From Actinomycetes bacterium (GTDB taxonomy: Bacteria > Actinomycetota > Actinomycetes > Actinomycetales > Cellulomonadaceae): DNA of 5,009 nucleotides. The notes below the pieces were generated by a model. The model saw only the letters and a program-made list of their open reading frames with translations. It was not told where the DNA came from and ran no database searches. Numbering within the stretch: position 1 is the first letter of the stretch; each line of letters opens with the position of its first letter. Below are positions 1-4,765 of this stretch, piece by piece. The DNA is taken from contig JAEZBT010000485.1 in NCBI GenBank assembly GCA_023426865.1, positions 1 to 5,009 of the forward strand, written 5' to 3'. A program made the translations under genes and the position numbers.

Positions 1-910
1 GGCCGAGCGCGCCGCCCTGGACGCCCAGGTCAAGGCGCAGCGGGCCGAGCGCCAGGCCGAGCGGGCACGGCTCCGTGCGGAGGCCGCCGGGCTCACCCCT
101 GAGCGCCCGCAGGACCTGCCCTCGCCGCTCGCCGCCCTCTGGCGCACGGCCGAGGGTCCCCGCCGCGGGCCCCGCCCTACCCTGACCCTCGACCAGATCA
201 CGCAGGCGGCGATCACGCTCGCCGACGCCGAGGGCCTGCGGGCCGTGTCGATGGCGCGGGTCGCCGAGGCGCTCGACGTGACCACGATGGCCCTCTACCG
301 CTACGTCACCTCGAAGGACGAGCTGCTGGGGCTCATGTACGACGCCGCGCTCGCCGACGAGCCCGGGCGCGGCTTCCTCGCCCCGCCGCCCGTTGACGCC
401 CCGCCGTGGCGCGCCCGGCTGCACGCGTGGTGCGACCGGCAGCTCGCGCTCACCGTCCGCCACCCGTGGCTCATGCAGGCCGCAGACACCATGCCCGCGC
501 TCGGGCCGCGCCGGGTGCGGATGCTCGAGGATTGCCTCGAGACGCTCGCGGACACGCCGCTGTCGGTGGGCGAGCGGGTCGAGGTGCTGGGCGCCGCCTC
601 CCTGCTCGTGCTCAGCGAGGGCATCCTGCTCGCCAACACCCTCGCACCCAGGAGCACGGTCGGCGCTCCGCCGGCGCACGAGCCCGCCGGTGCCGCGGCC
701 CACCCCGCGCTCGTCGATTTCGACACGCTCCTGCGCCTGCTCACGACGCCGGAGGAGCACCCGCGCATCTGGGAGGCGCTGGAGTCCGGCGCCTTCGACG
801 ACCCGTCGGACGAGGACGGTGACGGCGGCGCGGGCTTCCGCGTCGACCTCATGCTCGACGGCGTCGCACGCCTCGTGGCGGCCGCCGAGGCCGCGCGCGG
901 TGACGGCTGA
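1..910 (+). CDS. TetR/AcrR-family transcriptional repressor, 5' partial
   Basis: The reading frame is open from base 2 to the TGA at 908-910, giving 302 visible residues with no start seen, so the gene begins upstream. Residues 62-115 form a TetR N-terminal HTH domain: a first helix around ITQAAITLADAEG, then the helix-turn-helix core with the family signature VTTMALYRYVTSKDELL at residues 93-109. Residues from about 136 (WRARLHAW) to the end match the all-helical ligand-binding C-terminal domain of the TetR_C type, including the closing FRVDLMLDGVARL. A GTG at 245 is an in-frame internal codon and a poor start, because it would remove helix 1 of the DNA-binding domain. The first 50 visible residues are a highly charged Arg/Glu/Ala/Gln stretch, then a Pro-rich linker (RRGPRP) typical just before such HTH domains. 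The ligand and target genes cannot be read from sequence. The next gene, tag, lies 85 bases downstream on the same strand but seems to have its own promoter. Confidence 0.9.
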   Translation, partial: AERAALDAQVKAQRAERQAERARLRAEAAGLTPERPQDLPSPLAALWRTAEGPRRGPRPTLTLDQITQAAITLADAEGLRAVSMARVAEALDVTTMALYRYVTSKDELLGLMYDAALADEPGRGFLAPPPVDAPPWRARLHAWCDRQLALTVRHPWLMQAADTMPALGPRRVRMLEDCLETLADTPLSVGERVEVLGAASLLVLSEGILLANTLAPRSTVGAPPAHEPAGAAAHPALVDFDTLLRLLTTPEEHPRIWEALESGAFDDPSDEDGDGGAGFRVDLMLDGVARLVAAAEAARGDG

Positions 911-982
911 GGGGCCGGAGCGCCGCGACACCGGCCGAGCCGGGCCTGTGGATGAGGCGGGCCGCGCGTCGGGCCGGGCCGT

Positions 983-988
983 TAGCGT
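983..988 (+). promoter_or_regulatory. Putative -10 box for leaderless tag transcript
   Basis: TAGCGT fits the actinobacterial TANNNT -10 pattern. Seven bases separate it from the ATG of tag at 996, so transcription would start at or beside the start codon. No Shine-Dalgarno sequence is visible in front of that ATG, which agrees with a leaderless mRNA. No convincing -35 box is present at the usual distance. The placement is inferred from pattern only. Confidence 0.45.
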
Positions 989-995
989 GCGCGGC

Positions 996-1571
996 ATGGA
1001 CGAGACCCCGAGGCGCTGCTTCGGCGACGGCGACGCCCTCTACGCCGAGTACCACGACGCCGAGTGGGGCGTGCCCGTGCGCGGGGAGGCCGAGCTGCTG
1101 GAGCGGTTCTGCCTCGAGGCGTTCCAGTCCGGGCTCTCGTGGCTCACGGTGCTGCGCAAGCGGCCGGCCTTCCGCGCGGCGTTCGCGGGCTTCGACCCGG
1201 AGGCGGTCGCCGCGCTCGGCGAGAGCGACGTCGCGCGGCTGCTCACCGACCCGGGCATCATCCGCAACCGGGCCAAGATCGAGGCCACGATCGCCAACGG
1301 CCGGGCCGTCCTCGGGCTCTGGGCGGCCGGCCGGACGCTCACCGACCTCGCCTGGGCGCACGCGCCCGGCCCCCGGCCCGAGACCGACCGCCCGCGCACG
1401 TACGCCGACGTCCCGACGACGACGCCCGCCGCGGTCGCCCTCGCCAAGGAGCTCAAGTCCGTGGGCTTCCGCTTCATCGGCCCGACCACCGCGTACGCGT
1501 CGATGCAGGCGTGCGGCCTCGTGGACGACCACCTCGCCTCGTGCCCGGTGGTCCTCGGGCACTACAGCTAG
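996..1571 (+). CDS. tag: DNA-3-methyladenine glycosylase I
   Basis: This 191-residue protein, the usual Tag length (E. coli Tag is about 187), excises 3-methyladenine from alkylated DNA as the first step of base excision repair. Family landmarks run throughout: RCFGDGDALYAEYHDAEWG near the N-terminus, FCLEAFQSGLSWLTVLRKR, DPGIIRNRAKIEATIANG, and KSVGFRFIGPTTAYASMQACG followed by DDHLASC. The structural zinc ligands known from E. coli Tag (Cys4, His17, His175, Cys179) appear as Cys8, His20, His179 and Cys183, and the active-site Glu38 corresponds to Glu41. The start is the ATG at 996. A GTG three codons upstream at 987 is possible but overlaps the likely -10 box. The stop codon overlaps that of the convergent Nudix gene in a shared CTAG. 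No LexA-type SOS box was seen upstream. Confidence 0.96.
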   Translation: MDETPRRCFGDGDALYAEYHDAEWGVPVRGEAELLERFCLEAFQSGLSWLTVLRKRPAFRAAFAGFDPEAVAALGESDVARLLTDPGIIRNRAKIEATIANGRAVLGLWAAGRTLTDLAWAHAPGPRPETDRPRTYADVPTTTPAAVALAKELKSVGFRFIGPTTAYASMQACGLVDDHLASCPVVLGHYS

Positions 1572-1993
1572 CGGGCCGCGCCCACCTGCGTCGCGAGCGC
1601 CTGCACGATCCGCACGTCGGCGTCGAGCCACGGCACCGACAGCCACGCGCCCGGGGCCAGCCACCGCAGCTCGTCGTGCTCGACCAGCGGCGCCGGCTCG
1701 CCCGACGCCACCCGGGCCAGCCACAGACGCATCGTGTAGGCCGACGAGAGGCGCCAGGCGTCGTCGTCGGGCCCGACGAACTCCCGGCCCAGCTCGACGC
1801 CGATCCCGAGCTCCTCGCGCAGCTCGCGGTGCAGCGCCTCGACGGGCGTCTCCCCCGGGTCCACCTTGCCGCCCGGGAACTCCCACCGGCCCACGAGCTT
1901 CTGCGGGCCCGCCCGGCGGGCGGCGAGCAGCCGGCGGGGCGTGGCGAGGTCGTCCACCAGGGCGGCGGCCACGACGACGATCGGCGAACTCAC
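1568..1993 (-). CDS. MutT-like Nudix hydrolase (probable 8-oxo-dGTP diphosphatase)
   Basis: The protein is 141 residues, a typical size for single-domain MutT proteins. A perfect Nudix box (G-x5-E-x7-R-E-U-x-E-E-x-G-U) runs from Gly42 to Ile64, with the metal-binding REXXEE core at Arg56-Glu61. It is preceded by WEFPGGK (37-43), which is characteristic of the MutT/8-oxo-dGTPase branch. The tail HDELRWLAP...WLDAD..IVQAL is also MutT-like. The likely role is to hydrolyse oxidised nucleoside triphosphates to the monophosphate, which cleans the nucleotide pool, but the substrate is inferred. The start is the GTG at 1993, chosen because GGGAGG lies 8 bases upstream; longer in-frame versions begin in sequence that looks non-coding. 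The gene converges on tag with a 4-base overlap. A GGAAC-N16-GTT element about 53 bases upstream may drive it. Confidence 0.9.
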   Translation of the reverse strand: MSSPIVVVAAALVDDLATPRRLLAARRAGPQKLVGRWEFPGGKVDPGETPVEALHRELREELGIGVELGREFVGPDDDAWRLSSAYTMRLWLARVASGEPAPLVEHDELRWLAPGAWLSVPWLDADVRIVQALATQVGAAR

Positions 1994-2001
1994 GCGCACA
2001 G

Positions 2002-2007
2002 CCTCCC
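2002..2007 (-). promoter_or_regulatory. Shine-Dalgarno site fixing the Nudix gene start
   Basis: GGGAGG on the minus strand sits 8 bases before the GTG at 1993. It is only 2 bases before the alternative GTG at 1999, too close to serve it. This supports 1993 as the start rather than codons further upstream. Confidence 0.7.
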
Positions 2008-2039
2008 AGACGCCGGCGCCACCGAGATCCACCCCCACC

Positions 2040-2075
2040 CGAGTGGAACGCAACGGGAGCACAACGTTCCACTCG
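2040..2075 (-). promoter_or_regulatory. Inverted repeat with ECF-sigma-like promoter for the Nudix gene
   Basis: Arms CGAGTGGAACG (2040-2050) and CGTTCCACTCG (2065-2075) are perfect 11-bp inverted repeats around a 14-base centre. On the minus strand this places GGAAC (2070-2066), 16 bases, then GTT (2049-2047). That matches the -35/-10 arrangement known for several actinobacterial ECF sigma factors. A start near 2040 would give a leader of about 45 bases before the Nudix GTG. Because the repeat is symmetric, the plus strand also reads GGAAC-N16-GTT, but no plus-strand gene follows. Alternatives are a dyad operator, or a terminator of the upstream GIY-YIG gene; there is no T-run after the stem. 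Confidence 0.45.
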
Positions 2076-2106
2076 AGACCGAATCGCCGCAGGTTCGTTC
2101 CACTCG
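2040..2106. repeat. Three copies of 11-bp CGAGTGGAACG element
   Basis: The word CGAGTGGAACG occurs exactly on the plus strand at 2040-2050 and on the minus strand at 2065-2075 and 2096-2106. The two minus-strand copies are direct repeats 31 bases apart, about three helical turns. All three lie in the 129-base gap between the GIY-YIG stop and the Nudix start, in no recognised gene. Confidence 0.85.
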
Positions 2107-2122
2107 TGGGGAGGGGGTCCCG

Positions 2123-2668
2123 TCACTCGGGCAGGTGCCACTCCGGGCGCGCGGCCGACAGGATCTCGGCCGCCACGGCGGACGGCGCCTCCCCGTTGCG
2201 GCCGCCCCACCAGCGACGCGGCTCGAGAAGCAGCAGGTACAGGTCCAGCGCCCGGCCCGCCACGGCCTCCGCCACGACGAGGCGGTTCAGCCGGCAGGCC
2301 TCCTCGTGCCGCCTGCTCGTCGCGTCGCGGCGCGAGATGTGGCCGAGCCCGTCGCGCGCCCCGAAGGTGCGCTCGAGGTCGCTCGACGCCCCGACGTAGC
2401 GGACGACCCCCGCCGAGACGATGGCGTACACCCCCGGCCGCCGGGGGACGGCGAACTCGGGCTCGATCCGGCCGAAGGGCCCCAGCGCCCACGCCGGGTA
2501 GCGGTGCTCGACGGCCGCCATGTCCGCGAGCGGCGAGTGCACGATGACCGCCCCGTTCGCGTCGCGCTCCACGAACAGCCGACCGGCGTGGGAGAGCACA
2601 CGCCTGGCCAGCACAATGTGGTCAGGCGCCCAGTGCTCGTCCGAGACGGGGCCGAGCGGAGGCTCCAC
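2123..2668 (-). CDS. GIY-YIG nuclease-domain protein
   Basis: The protein is 181 residues if started at the GTG at 2668, which has AGGAG 5 bases upstream. A longer form from a GTG at 2713 would add 15 residues but has poorer ribosome binding context. Residues 78-177 resemble the GIY-YIG fold: PGVYAIV (78-84) for the GIY strand, VRYVGAS (89-95) for the YIG strand, Arg100 in the following helix, GLGHISRRD (107-115), a C-x-x-N helix with Asn128, and Glu168 in VAAEIL as the expected metal-binding glutamate, followed by RPEW. This combination recalls a bacterial subgroup with a GxGxIS(P/R)R segment. The catalytic residues look present, so nuclease activity is plausible, but target and role are unknown. 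Residues 1-75 match nothing I recognise. It is flanked by the LuxR and Nudix genes on the same strand with gaps over 100 bases on each side. Confidence 0.75.
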   Translation of the reverse strand: MEPPLGPVSDEHWAPDHIVLARRVLSHAGRLFVERDANGAVIVHSPLADMAAVEHRYPAWALGPFGRIEPEFAVPRRPGVYAIVSAGVVRYVGASSDLERTFGARDGLGHISRRDATSRRHEEACRLNRLVVAEAVAGRALDLYLLLLEPRRWWGGRNGEAPSAVAAEILSAARPEWHLPE

Positions 2669-2673
2669 GCACT

Positions 2674-2678
2674 CTCCT
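2674..2678 (-). promoter_or_regulatory. Shine-Dalgarno site choosing the GIY-YIG start
   Basis: AGGAG on the minus strand lies 5 bases before the GTG at 2668. The upstream GTG at 2713 has only a GGAG about 10 bases away. This favours the shorter product. Confidence 0.6.
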
Positions 2679-2728
2679 GCGGCAACGACAAGGCCCGGGT
2701 GGGGCCGGGGCACACACTTGGTGCTCCG

Positions 2729-2757
2729 ACCCTACCCGGGCCCGGGAGGTCGGTCGG
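2729..2757 (-). promoter_or_regulatory. Candidate promoter of the GIY-YIG gene with palindromic spacer
   Basis: On the minus strand TAGGGT (2734-2729) fits a TANNNT -10 box. CCGACC (2757-2752), exactly 17 bases upstream, shares the GAC core of a -35 box. The spacer holds a perfect 12-bp palindrome, two CCCGGG units in tandem (2735-2746), which could be an operator or chance in GC-rich DNA. The predicted leader to the GTG at 2668 is about 50 bases. Confidence 0.3.
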
Positions 2758-2777
2758 CCATACCCTGACCGAGGGGG

Positions 2778-2802
2778 CCGGCGCGCGGCCGGAGGGCGCC
2801 GG
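2778..2802 (-). terminator. Possible terminator hairpin after the LuxR-type gene
   Basis: CCGGCGC (2778-2784) and GCGCCGG (2796-2802) are perfect 7-bp arms around an 11-base loop, starting 23 bases past the LuxR stop codon. There is no T-run, which is common for actinobacterial candidates, and the region is so GC-rich that chance pairing is likely. Confidence 0.25.
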
Positions 2803-2825
2803 CGTCGCCGCCGGTGCCGGTCCGA

Positions 2826-3050
2826 TCAGCGCAGGCCGATCGCCTTCGCGCAGGCCACGGCCTCCGCGCGGGTGCTCACGCCGAGCTTCTTGTACACGGA
2901 GCGCACCTGCGACTTCACCGTGTTCCGCGTGACGAAGAGCCGCGCAGCGATCTGCTCGAGGGTGACGTCCTCGTCGAGGTTCGACAGGATCACGCGCTCG
3001 CGCCGCGTCAGTGCGGTCCGCTGGGTCGGGACCTCGCGCAGTTCCGTCAT
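2826..3050 (-). CDS. Small stand-alone LuxR-type HTH regulator
   Basis: This 74-residue protein is almost entirely one LuxR/GerE DNA-binding domain. LTRRERVILSNL (14-25) forms the first helix, TLEQIAARLFVTRNTVKSQV (30-49) holds the helix-turn-helix with the near-invariant TVKSxV recognition helix, and VYKKLGVSTRAEAV (52-65) is the dimerisation helix region. No receiver, autoinducer-binding or ATPase domain is present, so it is much shorter than usual LuxR regulators. Whether it is constitutive or has a partner cannot be read from sequence. The start is the ATG at 3050, with GGAGG 5 bases upstream. An in-frame extension to 3233 is open but its sequence looks non-coding. The long upstream region carries repeated motifs and a structured leader, suggesting dense regulation and possibly self-binding. 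Confidence 0.88.
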   Translation of the reverse strand: MTELREVPTQRTALTRRERVILSNLDEDVTLEQIAARLFVTRNTVKSQVRSVYKKLGVSTRAEAVACAKAIGLR

Positions 3051-3055
3051 GATGA

Positions 3056-3060
3056 CCTCC
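3056..3060 (-). promoter_or_regulatory. Shine-Dalgarno site fixing the small LuxR start
   Basis: GGAGG on the minus strand lies 5 bases before the ATG at 3050, so the short 74-residue product is preferred over the open 135-residue extension. Its first G falls in a predicted stem (3060-3106). Confidence 0.8.
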
Positions 3061-3106
3061 AGGTGTTGCCCGGTGCGGGGGAGCACCGTCGCTGTCGCTA
3101 CACCTG
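3060..3106 (-). promoter_or_regulatory. Nested stem-loop leader abutting the LuxR ribosome binding site
   Basis: Read on the minus strand, CAGGTGT (3106-3100) pairs perfectly with ACACCTG (3066-3060). Inside it CGGTGC (3088-3083) pairs perfectly with GCACCG (3076-3071) around a 6-base UCCCCC loop. The outer stem ends on the first base of the GGAGG ribosome binding site. It could tune translation or be an RNA processing element. It matches no riboswitch class I can name. The pairing is seen in sequence; the function is inferred. Confidence 0.35.
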
Positions 3107-3120
3107 AAGAGAGCAAGGAC

Positions 3121-3149
3121 TTCACCCGCGATGACGCGGTTTTCACCCG
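3121..3149. repeat. Tandem TTCACCCG sites, 21 bp apart
   Basis: TTCACCCG occurs exactly at 3121-3128 and 3142-3149, a 21-base period equal to two helical turns. They lie 71 to 99 bases upstream of the LuxR start. Their phasing suggests binding of a dimer or two monomers on one DNA face. The same word recurs at 3253-3302. Confidence 0.6.
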
Positions 3150-3248
3150 AAGTTCTGACCGGATGCAGTTGCGGGGCCTCGGTGGACGCGCTATGGCCGA
3201 GATCAACAGGGCATTACCGCAGGTCAGCGGCATGGAACCGAGATCACA

Positions 3249-3274
3249 CGGACGGGTGAAGAATCACCCGTTCG
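3249..3274 (+). repeat. Hairpin built from ACGGGTGA / TCACCCGT
   Basis: ACGGGTGA (3252-3259) and TCACCCGT (3264-3271) are perfect 8-bp arms around AGAA. With one G-T wobble the stem extends to 11 pairs (3249-3274) on plus-strand RNA; on the minus strand that wobble becomes a mismatch. It could be a dyad operator, or a terminator for the DUF89 gene whose stop is about 150 bases upstream in its reading direction. There is no T-run. Confidence 0.5.
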
Positions 3275-3307
3275 GAGTAGTGCTGGAGCCGCTCCTCACC
3301 CGTTCGG
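3264..3307 (+). repeat. 12-bp direct repeat TCACCCGTTCGG
   Basis: TCACCCGTTCGG is present exactly at 3264-3275 and 3296-3307, 32 bases apart, near three helical turns. The TCACCCG half matches the sites closer to the LuxR gene. The two copies would be read in different frames of the only overlapping short ORF, so they are more likely DNA sites than protein-coding repeats. Confidence 0.6.
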
Positions 3308-3423
3308 CGCCCGACTCCCGCTCCGCCGCCCGAGGTCGACATCCCTCCCTCCCCCGACGAACGTCCCGAATCACTCGCCGGTCCGCAGCCGTCCCGCCCC
3401 GACCGAGGACAAACGCTCCATGA

Positions 3424-4299
3424 TCAGATCGAGGAATGCGCGGCGTCGTCCTCCGGCACCGACCGCCGGACGACGACGCTGCCGACCGGGACCCCGGCGT
3501 CCCGCGCGATGACGGGGCACTTGACCTGGAGCAGGCAGAAGACGCGCGGGCCCGCGTCGCTGAGCGTCTCGTAGTTCGCCTGGCCCTTGGCGATGACGAC
3601 CGGTGCCGCCAGGAACGCCGCCCGGAACTCCGGTGAACACAGCGCGAGCGTCGTGCCGGGTGCGTCGCTGCCCGTGTCGACCACCGTCGCGCAGCCGTCG
3701 AGACCTGCTGCGCGGGCGTCGGCCGTGGTCGCGTCGTTGAGCACCGGCCCGCCCTTGACCGCGTAGACCACAGGCACGGGCAGCGCCTCGACGAGCACCC
3801 GGTCGAAGACCGTCTCCCCCGCGTTGTCGGCGAGGTACAGCACGTGGTCCGCAGCCGCGACCGCCTCACGCAGCAGGGCCAGGTCGTCGATCGCGAGCGG
3901 CGCGGCGAGCACCCGCTCGACGGTCTCCCACAGGTCGGGGACGTCGTCGCGCACGCCGAGATCGATGACGTTCCCGGCGATGGCGGCCCGCACCGCCGTC
4001 CCGAACGGGTCGGGGCTCGACGCGACGAGCTCCGTGAGCCGCGGGTACAAGGCCAGCGCGGCGGCCGTCGTCGACGCCTTGACGTCGACGTACGGGTCGC
4101 CGTGCCCGACGGTCTCCCGCACGAGGCGGTGGATCTGGTCCGCGAGCACCGGCGGTGTCGCACCCTCCGGCACGTCACGCAGCAGCTGCAGGACGTGGTG
4201 GAGCACCCGCCACTCGACGACGTCGGTCGCGCCCGCCATGCGCGCGGCCGTCAGGGCCTGCCGGAGGAAGCACGGGTAGCAGTCGAGGTAGGTGCGCAC
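3424..4299 (-). CDS. DUF89 / ARMT1-like damage-control phosphatase
   Basis: The protein is 291 residues, usual for prokaryotic DUF89 (PF01937) proteins. The N-terminus carries the CxxC motif of the microbial subfamily (DCYPCFLRQAL, Cys7 and Cys10). Core motifs follow in order: GNVIDLG (109-115), YLADNAGETVFDR (155-167), VKGGPVLNDAT (181-191), DTGSDAPGT (208-216), VIAKGQANYET (235-245) and VKCPVIA (259-265). Asp158, Asn159 and Asp189 are candidate metal ligands by analogy with characterised members. Family members are metal-dependent phosphatases thought to remove harmful or misphosphorylated sugar phosphates and similar metabolites; the substrate here is unknown. The start is a GTG at 4299, directly before the conserved N-terminus, with no clear Shine-Dalgarno site; an ATG at 4304 is out of frame. 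It lies 78 bases after gcvH on the same strand, so read-through from gcvTH is possible. Confidence 0.9.
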   Translation of the reverse strand: MRTYLDCYPCFLRQALTAARMAGATDVVEWRVLHHVLQLLRDVPEGATPPVLADQIHRLVRETVGHGDPYVDVKASTTAAALALYPRLTELVASSPDPFGTAVRAAIAGNVIDLGVRDDVPDLWETVERVLAAPLAIDDLALLREAVAAADHVLYLADNAGETVFDRVLVEALPVPVVYAVKGGPVLNDATTADARAAGLDGCATVVDTGSDAPGTTLALCSPEFRAAFLAAPVVIAKGQANYETLSDAGPRVFCLLQVKCPVIARDAGVPVGSVVVRRSVPEDDAAHSSI

Positions 4300-4325
4300 C
4301 CCATGATCGTCACGCGTGCGACGGC

Positions 4326-4372
4326 CCGACCGGCCCCCCGAAGGTCCCGGCAGGGCCGCGCCACCCGGTCGG
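4326..4372 (-). terminator. Possible weak terminator after gcvH
   Basis: CCGACCGG (4326-4333) and CCGGTCGG (4365-4372) are perfect 8-bp inverted repeats separated by 31 bases, starting 5 bases past the gcvH stop. Competing GGCCC/GGGCC pairs lie inside. The long loop, the missing T-run and the GC-rich context make this only a tentative call. Confidence 0.25.
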
Positions 4373-4377
4373 TCGGC

Positions 4378-4749
4378 TCAGCCGGCCGCGTGCGCGGCGT
4401 ACTCCTCGGGGCTCATGAGGTCGCCGAACGACGTCGCCGCGACCTTGATCAGCCAGCCGGCGCCGTAGGGGTCGGAGTTCACGACGGCGGGGTCGCTCAT
4501 CGCGCCCTCGTTGACCTCGACCACGGTGCCGGTGACCGGCGAGTACAGCTCCGAGACGGACTTCGTCGACTCGATCTCGCCGCACACACCGCCGGCGATG
4601 ACGGCCGTGCCGACCGCGGGCAGCTCGAGGAAGACGATGTCGCCCAGGGCGTCGGCCGCGACGGACGTGATACCGATCGTGACCGGGTCCTCGTCCGTCA
4701 CCCACTCGTGCTCGGTGGTGTAGCGCAGGTTCTCAGGGATGGTGCTCAC
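4378..4749 (-). CDS. gcvH: Glycine cleavage system H protein
   Basis: The 123-residue product, a normal GcvH length, is the lipoyl carrier that shuttles the aminomethyl intermediate from P protein to T protein and reducing equivalents to L protein. The N-terminal LRYTTEHEWV (8-17) is the standard opening. The lipoyl-attachment lysine is Lys63 in GEIESTKSVSELYSPVTG (57-74), and GWLIKV (98-103) closes the beta-barrel. The start is the GTG at 4749, with GGAGG 6 bases upstream; the open frame beyond it overlaps the end of gcvT and is not GcvH-like. Only 16 bases separate it from the gcvT stop, so the two are co-transcribed. Confidence 0.96.
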   Translation of the reverse strand: MSTIPENLRYTTEHEWVTDEDPVTIGITSVAADALGDIVFLELPAVGTAVIAGGVCGEIESTKSVSELYSPVTGTVVEVNEGAMSDPAVVNSDPYGAGWLIKVAATSFGDLMSPEEYAAHAAG

Positions 4750-4755
4750 GGGTGA

Positions 4756-4760
4756 CCTCC
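4756..4760 (-). promoter_or_regulatory. Shine-Dalgarno site for gcvH in the gcvT-gcvH gap
   Basis: GGAGG lies 6 bases before the GTG at 4749 and inside the 16-base gap after the gcvT stop. This fixes the gcvH start and supports translation from a shared message. Confidence 0.8.
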
Positions 4761-4765
4761 GGTGC

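Larger units (their letters stand above)
3051..3423. other. Non-coding, lower-GC regulatory region between DUF89 and LuxR genes
   Basis: These 373 bases hold no convincing gene. Hand counts give about 57-65% GC in 60-base blocks from 3101 to 3280, against roughly 73% in the flanking genes. The region contains the LuxR leader structure, five TCACCCG/CGGGTGA words, a hairpin at 3249-3274, a 9-bp direct repeat CCGAGATCA (3197-3205 and 3238-3246), and a doubtful 32-codon ORF (minus, 3342-3244). I could not find a clean -35/-10 pair for the LuxR gene within it. Confidence 0.7.

Noticed and set aside
911..995. LexA SOS box or strong terminator between the TetR gene and tag
   Set aside because: No GAAC-N4-GTTC-type dyad is present. 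The only hairpin, CCGGC-CGA-GCCGG at 931-943, is short and expected by chance at this GC content.
849..2932. Very long open frames on both strands (for example minus 849-2492, plus 952-2547, plus 1064-2932)
   Set aside because: They are antisense or out-of-frame shadows of tag, the Nudix and GIY-YIG genes. Their translations are repetitive Arg/Ala/Pro/Gly strings typical of GC-rich non-coding frames.
3051..3233. N-terminal extension of the LuxR-type protein to 3233
   Set aside because: The added 61 residues resemble no domain, cover the repeat and stem region, and the ATG at 3050 has a well-placed GGAGG.
2872..3423. Plus-strand ORF across the LuxR gene and the non-coding region
   Set aside because: It is antisense to LuxR in its first third, has no good ribosome binding site, and shows no family motif.
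4300..4377. Glycine riboswitch near the gcv genes
   Set aside because: The 78-base gap follows gcvH rather than preceding gcvT and shows no paired aptamer layout. Any such riboswitch would lie beyond the right edge.
3823..4755. Plus-strand ORFs opposite the DUF89 and gcvH genes
   Set aside because: The minus-strand products carry full sets of conserved motifs; the plus frames are low-complexity shadows.
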